A stretch of DNA of 64,000 nt from Aplysia californica (taxonomy: Eukaryota; Mollusca; Gastropoda; Aplysiida; Aplysiidae). The translations under genes were made by a program, and so were the position numbers. The stretch's first letter is position 1; each line of letters starts with the position of its first letter. The notes under the pieces are model-generated. The model did not search any database and was not told where the DNA came from. It saw only the letters and a program-made list of their open reading frames with translations. The DNA lies in assembly GCF_000002075.1 (NCBI RefSeq), contig NW_004797660.1, positions 332,655 through 396,654 of the forward strand, written 5' to 3'. This document shows, in pieces, positions 35,950 to 46,499 of this stretch.

Positions 35950-37740
35950 GTTGTAATTCATAGGTAAGGTATTGTAATAAGACATTCCTTTTGTTTGGTT
36001 TAGAACCACCTCGGTTTACCGAATGATAAAGATTCCATTCCTTTTGCCACTGCAGATTTATACCAAGAATCCTTCTCATTCAGAAAAGAGAATATAATAT
36101 CAACTTTACTTTCAAAACTTTCCGAGTTTCTGAAGAAGAATACCACCTGCTATAATTTTACCTGCCTTTGTATTTAGAATTTATCTTTACACATGTCTAT
36201 ATTTTTGTGAATTTGGTATCCCATGTTTTGGAAAAACATTAGGCTGCAAATTATGGACTTGTGTTCTTTATCTGTTTTTAAAAAAAATCTCTCTAATGTC
36301 GATGGGGGTGGTTAACTCAAAGTGCAAGATGTGCACCTCATTTCTTCTCTCCTGTTCGAATCTTTTTATGATAAAAACAAAAGTTTCCCTGTTTTTCATA
36401 TAGATGTGCACTTAATTTTTTACCCCTCTAGAAGTGATTTATTTTCGTGCTCAAACAAGAAGAAAGTTGCCCAGAATTATATTCTACATTTAGCAGCATG
36501 AGTTTTTATTATTCAACTTACAGATAGAAATGTTTGCGTTGTTTTTTCCCAAAGTTTTCCTATACGAGAATCATACGCCTTGTCTCAATGTGCAGACCAC
36601 AATACCTTTACATTTTATTTTTCTCTTTATGTGGGTTTTTTTCTGGTAAGCTTTAAAATGTTAAAGCCCATGCATTTATGTCAATTTAGATGTTACCTGT
36701 TGAAAAATTTCATGAGAGATCTATGATGGTAGACAAGTTGAGATCCATGACAACGTACAATTAGAAATCTTATTGTAGATACACCATGAGTTCTGAAATA
36801 ATTCTGTTTTGTGTCTTACATACTTTGATAATATTTTTGATCTAGTAATATTATATGCAATTTTGATTTGCTTCAAGCAGAATTTCAGGGTCTGTATGTG
36901 TAGAATTTGATAGACTTTAACATTTTTTAGCAACATTGTGAAAAAAAATGTTTTAGGATGCAATGTGGGTCTTTACGAAATTGAAGGGACATGAAGTCTT
37001 TTAGAATTTTGTTTCCCCTTTATATGTAAGGTTCACATCCTTTGTGTTTCCTTTAGTTCTGAAAATCTTTTTACGTCTAACACCCCCCCCCCCCCACACA
37101 CACACACACAGTCCATAATGGTGAAGCAGTGTTTACTTGTCCAGGCTCAAGCCTCCTCCATGATAAAATTTTGAAGACCTACTTGTTAACCCCTTGGCTG
37201 CTAACTGTATAGATGCACCCCACATGCTAAGGAAAATTCTACAGTGCACAAGACTTCACAGGTCACAATCTTTAACTGACAGTTGTTCACTTATTATAAG
37301 AGACAGGTTGGCAAAACGTTTACCTTTATAAAAAGATAAATGATAAGATAATTTCATCCATTGACAAAACCTGTATAGAACAAGCAGTAATGATGAAAAG
37401 AACTTGAAAGCACTAAGACTGAACCAGCTCTCCAATTCTATGCGATGACTCAGTCTCGCATGATGTGTATGAGAAAGACAACTCGCCTTAGCTCAGGCTA
37501 CACGTCAAACTATATATAATCAATAGAGAGAGAAATGAAGAGATGGTTTTATTCACAGACAAAACTCGAATAGAACAGGCCGTAATGATGTAAACAGGTA
37601 TAAAACGCCTAGACTGAACAAGTATTACAAGTCTACGTGTCAGCTCTCTCTCTGACATGATATATGGAAGACAAATGACACACCTCGCTTTGTTTTTGGT
37701 TTTGAACCCGCATCCGCCATCCAATAGTCTATATATGTTG
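35950..37740. other. PPT2 3' flank, no further gene recognised
   Basis: AT-rich DNA holding the 3' UTR of the PPT2-like gene, whose end is not marked by a nearby AATAAA. A poly-C/CA tract lies at 37082-37110. From about 37190 a segment with TTAACCCCTTGGCTGC resembles a TTAA-transposon end, but no partner end is found. Confidence 0.4.
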
Positions 37741-37749
37741 TTGTTTTCA

Positions 37750-38262
37750 AATCCCTTTAGCTGTGAGCATTTCACTCTTGGCAGCGCAATGCCTCCCTCA
37801 AGTAACCACATGTCCTTGTCATCTGGTCAATGCCAGAGTAAAGCAGGCTTTGTGAGTCTGTAGGTGTGTGTGTAGGAGCCTGCGTCGAAGAACTGCCAAG
37901 TTTGGGCTGTGAAAGAAAAGATGTTCAACGGTCTCCTCGTTGTAGTCACAGTATCTGCAATGGGGTTCCCACAAGGGGTTAATTCTGTTTATGTGCTTGT
38001 TGGTGTGTAAGTGTCCTGTGCGGGCTCTGAAGATCAATGTCTGATCGGCTCTACATAAAAGATTCTAAGGGTCTTTGGGGTTGGGTTTGTCCATGCGTTG
38101 GCCCATCTGTTTAGCCACTCGTCTCTGCTTTTAGCTTGGATGATCCCTCTGTAAAAAGGCGGCTGTGTCTGTCTGGGGCAGGCTTGCTCCAGTCTTTGAT
38201 AGCTGGTCTGCAGTCTTATTCCTTGGTACTTCAGAATGACCAGGCACCCACATAGTCTATAT
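37750..38262 (-). mobile_element. LINE fragment: RNase H end and Cys/His knuckle
   Basis: The reverse strand gives WVPGHSEVPRNKTADQLSKT (the C-terminal part of RNase H, with the H..V..NE/K-AD pattern). This is followed in other frames by RDEWLNRWANAW and IFRARTGHLHTNKHINRI, and a CRYCDYNEETVEHLFFHSPN knuckle. This order is typical of Jockey/I-group LINEs with RNase H. Several frame changes are present. It is cut at 38262 by a pogo-like element. Confidence 0.75.
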
Positions 38263-38263
38263 A

Positions 38264-38650
38264 CAGTGAAACTTGGATTCAACGAGCTGGAATTCAACGA
38301 GAACTTGGATTCAACAAGAGGAGATGGATTTCCCTTGGGTTTTTTTCTTCTTTAAAATCAATAAAAGTAACCCGGATTCAACAAGCACTTCAGTCAGCAA
38401 GCTCGGATTCAACGAGGTCACTTACATGATGAACAGCCCCCGGCAGACGTGGCTTCACTCATTTTTCTCCCACAATGAAACTGATCTATTCCTGGAAACC
38501 ATCAATTGCACCTGCATCGTGAACCATTATTCGCTTAGCAGATTGCATGCGACCAATCAGCGGCCTTCTTTAGCACATGTGTTGTTGGCAAGCGTGTGTC
38601 GGGGTTGGATGGGTGTTCTGCACATGTATGACTGTGTGTGCGTTTCGGGG
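38264..38650 (+). mobile_element. pogo-like element, 5' part
   Basis: Starts TA|CAGTGAAACTTGGATTCAAC, with further ATTCAACGAG and ATTCAACAAG repeats, and shares a degraded coding stretch (FLETINCTCIVNHYSLS) with the reversed copy at 25478-26339. The right terminus is not found, so it appears truncated. The long open frame over it is not a host gene. Confidence 0.65.
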
Positions 38651-41600
38651 GGCAGCATCAGTCCGGGCGTGGAACATCGCAGATCAGATACAAACACGTC
38701 AGTCTTAGAGGATCTTATGCATACTGACAGTCTTTGTTTTCCCATTGCTTTGTCAGATTCAAACAGCAGGCTTGTTCAGTATTTTGTGGTTCTGAACAGT
38801 GCAGGAAGAGAAAAGATAAATTATGATAAGAGAAGCACATTGCATTGGATAAAACTGATAATGTGGATCTTTCAGGTTTTCATTTTTTTGAATATAAATT
38901 CAGTTTTTCACTTTAAATGTATCTCAATCTTACATAATAATTTTATAATCTGAAAAATAAAATGAAACAGAAAGAAGAATTTGATTTCATTTTTTAGACA
39001 ATATTATGTCAATCATTTTTCTACTACTAGACTACTTGTTTCTAATAACTGTATTCTGAAAGGAAATCATGTCTTTAGTTTGAATATTTTTGGTAAACAC
39101 TGTGTAGAGAGTATATAAGTTTTTGGTTTTTTAGTTTTTGATATATAACTTTTGTCTGGTTTTACAAAATAAATCTTATTTAGATTTTTCATCCTGATAG
39201 CCTGAAAGCTGGAACTTTCTTGTCTAGTAACACTGTCTCATTTGTACAAGTTGTGCAGAACGTGTGTTCAAATCAAGGAGTGCTGATGATAAAACATTCC
39301 ACTGGGTTTTTTTTTTATGTTTCTACACGTCAAATTTTGACTGCAAAGTTGTTTAAGCTCTTCTCAATGCCCTGTTGCATAAGACCCTAAATATGTACAT
39401 CTTAGTTGTATGTTTATGTTGACCCTCGTTGTCCAGAAGGATTGCTGCCAAAAATAATGTCCTGTGATTATGATGTTGTCCTGATTTACACCATTTTATG
39501 TCCTTTAACATCTAACTTTTCTAGTATTGATCAAAACCACATTACTAACTATCTCTAAAGACTTGTCACAATTTCATTGGCCTGTAAATCTGTAGCAGTA
39601 AGTGAATTGGGAAGGTTGGCAATGGGATTTCAAGTTGGAATATATTGTATTCAAAGCCAATTGTAATGGTTTTGTGAAAAAGAAGTTGACTGTTTTATAT
39701 TGCTTTTGTTTGTTTTTTATTATTATACATTAAAAATTATTGATGTCCTGTTGGAAAAGGTCTTTCACTTTGTTGGTTGATGTTATTTTGATATATATCT
39801 ATTCAAAGAAATCCATTTTTATGAGGATGCATTTATTATTATTAAATAATTAGATATTGGACATCATGATATTATCATTCATGTAGAATTGTACCGGTTG
39901 TTTGCTCAAAATTAATGTACGTTATTCCCAGTGAAGATGTGCTCTTCTATAGTGCGGTAAAAAATTTATGACGTAACTTATCATGGATTATTTCCTCAAT
40001 TATCGAACTTTGACTCTCCAGCTTTTGCACAACGTGTATCAATTTGTCGTAACAGATCAACATTCTTGTAAACACCTGTTAACTTTATTCTATAAAATTC
40101 CTTTATAAACACTAATTTTAAAAAATCCCAGTGGATGGCTTCTACAGATTTTATAAGTTTACATCTTATGAGCTGGGATGATATGGCTTTTAAAAGCAAA
40201 TTTGTCTAGTGTTTCTAATCATGACACTACATTTATTGAATGCATGTTTTTGAGAATCTTAAGTGCAAAAAAGTGTTTGCAATAAAACATATTTTTTGTT
40301 ACACCTTTTGCTATTAAAGAGTGTCATTGGTTGGCAGTGATGTAGGCCATATGCGTATTCAAAATGTGTGCTAGAAGCAAAAAGTGCTGTGATTACTTCT
40401 ATTTTTCTGCATCACTGACATGTGTAGTACCGGTATTTTATATAAATTTATGAAGAAACACTTTTTTTATCTTGCCTAAATTGTTGTGGAAAAATAAGAT
40501 CAAGTTAAAACAGACTGATACAAACTGCTGTGCAAAGTATAGGGAACATTGATTCACCCATTAAAAGGATATTTGAGGATAAGTTGCGCCACAAATTTTT
40601 GACTGCACTGTAGTATTACATGTTGAAGATTTGGGGGGTTTTTTGTTAACTGCTGAATGGAAAGTTATGCGTTGGAAATATGAGCTGAGGATTCCACATG
40701 CACTTTGGGGAGGATGAAACAAGTGCTTCCTAGCTACAAGTGTATAAGAGTATCAGAATTTCAGGGAGTACTTATCTGGCTCATGCTCAGAGAAACTCTC
40801 TGAAGTCTTACTCTTGGAAATAATTGTGCCTTACTGAAACAACATCAGAAGCTTTTCAGCAAATTGTCCTATATCTGATTGTAAAAGACAAGAAAAGTGC
40901 TATTCTTTTACATGTGAAATGAAATAAGTGTTTTCTCAAGGATTATTATTCATGCAGCAGTATATGATCATTAAAGCCAGTCAAGATTCCTGAATGATTT
41001 TAGTTTGATGCTTTTCATTCTTGGTCATACTGAAAAGTAACATTTATTATATCATAGTATAATTTCTGTGTAATTTGTTTTTGATGCAAAAGAATTTCCA
41101 GAGGATTATGCCTTTCCAACTTACTTTTTTTTCAGCAGAAAATTTAATTTTTGCATTAGGTGCATGTACTTGCTTGGGTATTTGTTAAAGTTAAAGGTAA
41201 TTGAGTCAAGGGTAAATTTTCATTCCTGTACATTCTACCCCACTTTTACAAAATTCACAAAAAAGTGCAGTTTTTGTTTCAGTATCTTTATGTCCAATAT
41301 TATGTCAGGGAATTATATATGTATATATAGCCTACAGACTTGCCTCTTATCTTTGGCGCGATGCTTTTATATTGTTTTGTATCTTTCATTAAATATTTAC
41401 AATCTTAACCGCATAAAGTAAATTGCTTAAACATGGGAGGTCCAAATGTCTGAGTTTACTCAGTTATCAGATATGACATTGATGTGAGCCTTTAAAACTC
41501 TGCAAAAAGTATGCAGGTTTAGAAATGCCCTTCAGGGATAATAAAAGATCATCAAAGAGGGACGAAGTACTCATTGGAAATTTTCGCTTCTGTGACTAAA

Positions 41601-42225
41601 CAGGTCATTATCAGAAAACTGCGTTTTGTGTTACGCTAATACTTTGAAAACAACTTAATTCATTTTGTTTTTTCTCTTGTTATGGTTGCAAATAAACAGA
41701 ATAAAATGATGAAAAGTCTCATGTGTGCATTTTATTCAGGTTGATGTGAGTTTGCTTAAATTATGAAATAAAGTGTAGGCCTATTGTATGTTTGTGTTTG
41801 TGCTGGCATGTGTATGTATGAATTTGTGCACTGATGAGTTTAGGAGTTTATTTGTGTGTGTGTATCCCATCAGTATGTTCCTAAATTTGTTTCTTAATTA
41901 TTGTTTTTCATTGTATGATTGCTGGCATGGTCTCAAAGTAATTTATTATTTTTGATGTGAGGTTTTGTTTGCTTTTTGGGGGATGATGGGGGTGGGGGGT
42001 TGTTTTGCTTACTGGAAAAAAAAGAGGGGGGAGAGGGGGTAAGTGGTTATGAGTCATTTTGAAGGTGAAGCTGGGACCTTGGTATAATAGCCTGACAGTC
42101 AGGCTGAGACTGAGATTACTGAGAGACAAATGTTGAACAACTTCAATATTTGGATTCTATTTATTTTGACATTGAGGCTCTAGAAGAGCCTGTTCGACTA
42201 TCTGGTAAATTGACTGACTATGAAT
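38651..42225. other. Gene-poor AT-rich stretch
   Basis: No conserved protein, RNA or repeat family is recognised. Several AATAAA hexamers occur (about 38957, 39168, 40282, 41691), any of which could end a long PPT2 3' UTR; none can be chosen from sequence alone. Confidence 0.4.
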
Positions 42226-42231
42226 GCAATG

Positions 42232-42350
42232 GGTAACAAATGTGTAACAGGGAAAGATTAGGCTCTTTTTTAAGAGCATCCGAGCAAAGGAATGAATTGA
42301 GAACCATGATCGCCGATGTCTGTCGCAGATCTGGCACTTGATGATGATGC
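42232..42350 (+). mobile_element. 3'-terminal fragment of the RTE LINE
   Basis: About 118 bp matching 35133-35255, including GTAACAGGGAAAGAT, GAGCATC-GAGCAAAGGAATGAA and GATCGCCGATGTCTGTCGCA, ending in GATGATGATG. A typical severely 5'-truncated second copy of the same LINE family. Confidence 0.9.
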
Positions 42351-42351
42351 A

Positions 42352-43645
42352 TTGCGTGCAGGCTAGACTAATCAGTCTTGGAAAGTGGGGTTGTAGATCG
42401 TTGGGAGATCCTTCCAGTATTCGTCCAGACGTCTCTTGAATGTGTCCACCGATGGAGCTGACACCACTGACTCGAGATGATTGTTCCAAATAACATTCAC
42501 CCAATTTTCAAAGAAGTTTGCCCTCACATACTACCTGCTTCTTTGCTTCTGGAGCTTCTCTGAGTTACCACGGAGTTGTGCGGTGGTAGCCTTTGTAAAA
42601 GCTGGTCTTTCGGTGATGTAGTAGCCTTTGATGTACTTATATGTGTGGCGTGCTGACAAAATGAGTTACTTCTCGCAGTCCACAGAAGGAGATATTTTCA
42701 AAAAATCAACACCGAGGTCAAATTAGTAGATCTTCTATTGATTCTCTATTTTTTATGTATAACATGCCTCTTATTATTTCATACTTATAAATTGTAAAAC
42801 TTCACTTATAAGCATGATGTTGCTACTTCCATAAGACTTGAATCCGAGAAGTAACTCATTTTTTCAGCACACTTCACATAGGCTATATGTTTCGATCATA
42901 TCACCACATAACCTACGATGTTCTAGGGATGGAAGCTTTAGTTACCTCAGTCTTTCAGAATAAGTGTTTTCTTTGAGGTGACTCAGTATTTTGGTAGCCC
43001 ACCTTTGAACTTGTTCGATTTCACTACATAGTCCTTCCAAGTCAAAAGGTTGCCAAACACAGTGTGCTCACTCTAATAACGGCCTCATTAAACTCTTGCA
43101 GAGCAAAACAAACATCCTCAGAAAGGTAGTCAAGAGATTGCCTGATAAGTCCAACAATATGATTCGCTTTTGATGTTATCTGGGCTACGTGCTCCTTGAA
43201 GGTTAGTTTATCGTCGACCACAACTCCTCAGTCTTTCTTTCTCTTTGCTATATTCAGTTTGTGTCTTGAGGTGCAACCATCCATTGTTTGGTCCATAAAG
43301 TATTCAGTATCATTGTCTTTGCTGACTTTTAGGACACAACATTTGTACGGGTGGAAACGAAGTAACCACCGCAGAGACCATTCTTGGAGAGTTTCCAAGT
43401 CATCATGAAAATCTTGCGGCCCATTCACGGTGTCACTTCTAACGTAAAGCTTTGTGTCATCAGCGAACAATTTTAGCCGTTTTTTTAATGTCCTGTGGGA
43501 AGATTGTTAATGTAAACAAACAAAAAAGAGGAGGCTTAGAACTGGTCCTTGCGGGATTCCACTTGTAACTTCAGCTTCCTCGGCTGATCGTGAACTCGTT
43601 GTTTTTTGCTGGCCAAAAAGTCTTACTTTAACCAATCATTGCTTT
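42352..43645 (-). mobile_element. CR1/L2-like LINE fragment, reversed
   Basis: Reading the reverse strand gives, in order, TSGIPQGPVLS (about 43560-43590), LFADDTKLYV (RT active site, 43440-43475), LQEWSLRWLLRFHPYKC, VVVDDKLTFKEHVAQITSKA (about 43140-43200), RWATKILSHLKENTYSERL, RRLCGDMIETY and, after an inserted MITE, FENWVNVIWNNHLESVVSAP-SVDTFKRRLDEYWKDLP (42400-42530). The order and motifs are those of CR1/L2-clade reverse transcriptases and their C-terminus. Several frame changes are present and the N-terminal part is missing. Confidence 0.85.
42645..42883. mobile_element. MITE inserted in the CR1-like LINE (family W)
   Basis: 239 bp with inverted ends GTGCTGACAAAATGAGTTAC and the reverse of GTGCTGAAAAAATGAGTTAC, both continuing CTTCTCG. 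It is flanked by TATATGT on each side (42638-42644 and 42884-42890). The LINE reading continues across the site (MIETY | TYKYIKGYY). A 7-8 bp duplication suggests a hAT-like or similar superfamily; no transposase is present. Confidence 0.85.
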
Positions 43646-43964
43646 AACTTAACCCACTTGAGTACCTTCCCTTTAGCACCGCATGCTGGGAGATATAAGT
43701 AAACCAAGAACTTCAGAATTTAGGCAAATTCATATATATGAATATTTGTATTAGCCTTGGAGTTGATTTATTTGAATGTGAGAATGTAGTATGTCTACCT
43801 TTCCAGCCACTTATGAGTATGAAACACTCTGAAGTAACCTTTGAACATGAGCAGGGGCGTGTGTAAGTTAGCAGACAAATACAATATTTTAAAAAATCAT
43901 TTATTTCTGTACTTGCGTACCCAACCGTAAGCAATTAATCAAATTGCAGCTGTTTGTTTGTAGC

Positions 43965-43968
<4 letters not shown>

Positions 43969-44009
<41 letters not shown>

Positions 44010-44069
44010 GTTCTGATTTATTTTGTTCGTTTGTTGGTTTTGTTGTTGTTGTTGTTGTTGTTGTTGTTT
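43969..44069. repeat. (GT)n and (TTG)n microsatellites
   Basis: A GT run at 43969-44006 and a TTG run at about 44039-44069. Confidence 0.95.
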
Positions 44070-44628
44070 TGTAGGGAGGGGGGTGGGGGGAGCTCAAATT
44101 TCTATACTACATTGCTTTTCTAAAGCATGTATGCGGAGGGAGCTCTATTCAATTTGTGGGTGTGCACCATTATTACAGTCAGCAGAGACCTAATCCTGCC
44201 AATATTGTTGACAGCCTAAATTCAAAAGCAAGAAATGTGTTTTGACTGTGGTTTAATGGGCCTGTTTGAAAGATGGCAGTGGGAAGAAAGGGAACATTTG
44301 TAAACCGATTTTTTTTCTTTTAACTTACGTTTGAGTTTGGGTATCATGTCAAAGATCATAATTTTCTATTCTAATCCAGATCTAGATAAACTATGTAACA
44401 CACACAAAAAACTGCTTCTTCAAAAATCAACATAAAAGTCATGAATAAATATGTTTATAATAAACTAAAAGTTGTATTTTTTGAAAATTGTGAAGCATGC
44501 AATAGCCTATCGATCTCAGGTTTACAGTACATTAAAAAAAAATCCATTTCCCCCAAGGAGGAGAGAAAAGGCCGATATATGGGTTTTGGGAATGTAACAA
44601 CAAATCACACCAGTTTCTGGGGCTTTTG

Positions 44629-44692
44629 CCCCCCCCCCCCCCCCCCCCACACTCTTACATTTGTTTTACTTTTGCCCCCCCCCCCCCCCCCA
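44629..44692. repeat. Two poly-C tracts
   Basis: Runs of about 20 C (44629-44648) and 17 C (44676-44691) separated by ACACTCTTACATTTG ... TTTTG. Tract lengths in such runs are often unreliable in assemblies. Confidence 0.8.
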
Positions 44693-44849
44693 TAACAGTA
44701 CATTGCTCCCTTATGATAAAAATAATATGACATTTTTATCGCGCAAATCTGTGAAACAATCATTGTTCCATGCGCACTGCATAATATTCATGAAAAACAT
44801 GCATACACACATACATGCACATAATAATATATGCACTAAAATATAAGAG

Positions 44850-45320
44850 GTGCCACGACATGGTGGGATCAGGCGCTCGTCAGTTTTGAGGCATACGGAG
44901 TTATTGATCTCATCTTAAAACCTGTCCATTTACCTTCCTTTTGATAAAAACGATATATCCATCTATGCTGAATAGAAGTCGAAATATTTGCGATTGAAGG
45001 AGGTGTGGGTCACCTGATTTCAGGGGCACAGAATTCTACACTAAGTGTAGAATTCTGTGTTCAGGGGTAAATTTAGTGAGAAAACGACCGCCAAAGTTTG
45101 ATAACTTCAAGAGAGCCTTTAAAACTGAAAAATCACAAATTTTGTGCATGTAATGAACGTTTTTCAGTAAAATTCGCATGGAAATGTGTTATTATATGGA
45201 CGAAAAAGGTGTTTAGCAGAAAAACAAAAATTCTATAAAAGTTCCCAAACCTGCGGGAAAATGCCATTTTTTTCACTTTCATTATTTTGACGAGCGCCCG
45301 ATTTCACCACGCTGGAGTAA
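44850..45320 (+). mobile_element. MITE family U, fuller copy
   Basis: Left end GTGCCACGACATGGTGGGAT with AGGCGCTCGTCAG; right end, reversed, CTCCAGCGTGGTGAAATCGG with GCGCTCGTCA. About 470 bp, no coding capacity. The copy at 20691-21147 matches in opposite orientation, and the fragment at 3810-3920 matches the left end. Confidence 0.75.
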
Positions 45321-45422
45321 ATCATTCAAGCAAATATTGCATACTCTTTCTTACTAATAAGGAAAAAATTGAGACTCATGTCAATGACAAAAGTGCCTTA
45401 ATTACAATTAAAACAAGTTACA

Positions 45423-45891
45423 CAGTGAAATTCTGATAAAGTCTACACCCCGGACAGAAAAAAGTGTTAACTTTGAGCAAGGTTGACTTTTTCCATTGTA
45501 CTACACATACGGGCCATTGAAAATTGAAGATGACAGCTACAAAATTACAAAGTACCTGGCAATAAACAAGATGTAATCTCAATTTCAGAGAGTATAATTC
45601 TGAAGTTGTCACCAAAACAAGAGATAATGAAAGAACAAAGTAATTGGAGGTGTGTACACCACTAGCTCAGGCGAAATATCTCTTCTTAATTAAACGAATT
45701 CATCTAGGGATTTAGCCCCAAATTGTAGACTTTACACAAGCTTAACACTCAAGCGGTTGACTGTATCAGAAACACAATTAGATCTACTTAAAATTACTTG
45801 AACAAAGAAGGTAAACAATGGGACCACAATGAAAAGTTGACTGTAAGCAAGAGTTGACTTTAGGCAAGTTGACTTTATTAGGAATCCACTG
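45423..45891. mobile_element. pogo-like element, 469 bp
   Basis: Left end CAGTGAAATTCTGATAAAGTC; right end, reversed, CAGTGGATTCCTAATAAAGTC. GTTGACTTT motifs repeat subterminally. TA follows the right end; the left flank is CA, so the left duplication has decayed. Confidence 0.75.
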
Positions 45892-46499
45892 TATCTGTTA
45901 TTACTGATCATTATGCTGAAAACAAAAAGTGAAATTAGGTATCACCAACAAAGGCAGTGTTCATCAAAAATATTTTTTCACCCCACAAAAGTGTATTATT
46001 ACATTAGTTCAAGACCCCTCCCCCCTTTCTTACACTTTTCTTACAAGAGCCAAAGACACGCCCCCCCATGCGTAAGTTTATATTTGAACGGCCCCTTAGG
46101 CTATTCGAATTTTTTTCGTATGCACTTGCGAATAGAAAAATCAAAACATGGAAGAAGCCCCTCTCATCACGAAACGAAGACAACACATGCACGCCAGCCA
46201 GCAGTAGATCTACACTGCACACCCGCGGCTTGTACTGTAGCCAAGAGATCTACTGTGCTATAGTGTTGATCTAAACTAAATAGGATTACAACATACACAC
46301 ACTGTCCGTACGCTGCACACTTATGATTTGCGGCTGTCTGTCATAGTAATCTTAGTAGATCTAGACTAGACTCTAGATAGTCTAGATTAAATCTAGACTC
46401 TAGAGATATTGGGTAATAATAAGAAAGTAAGTGTTCGGCTCGGTTATGTTTTGCCTGTGTTTTTCAGTGTTTTTTTTATATTCATTTCATTCACTTGAC

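Noticed and set aside
37186-37300. TTAA transposon starting TTAACCCCTTGGCTGC
   Set aside because: The start resembles a piggyBac-like end, but no matching inverted end followed by TTAA was found downstream.
38273-38953. 226-codon open frame as a host gene
   Set aside because: Its first half lies over a pogo-like element with a related copy at 25478-26339, and the rest has no conserved motif.
43640-43690. TTAA transposon end TTAACCCACTTGAGTACC
   Set aside because: Suggestive terminus only; no partner end located, and it directly flanks the CR1-like fragment.
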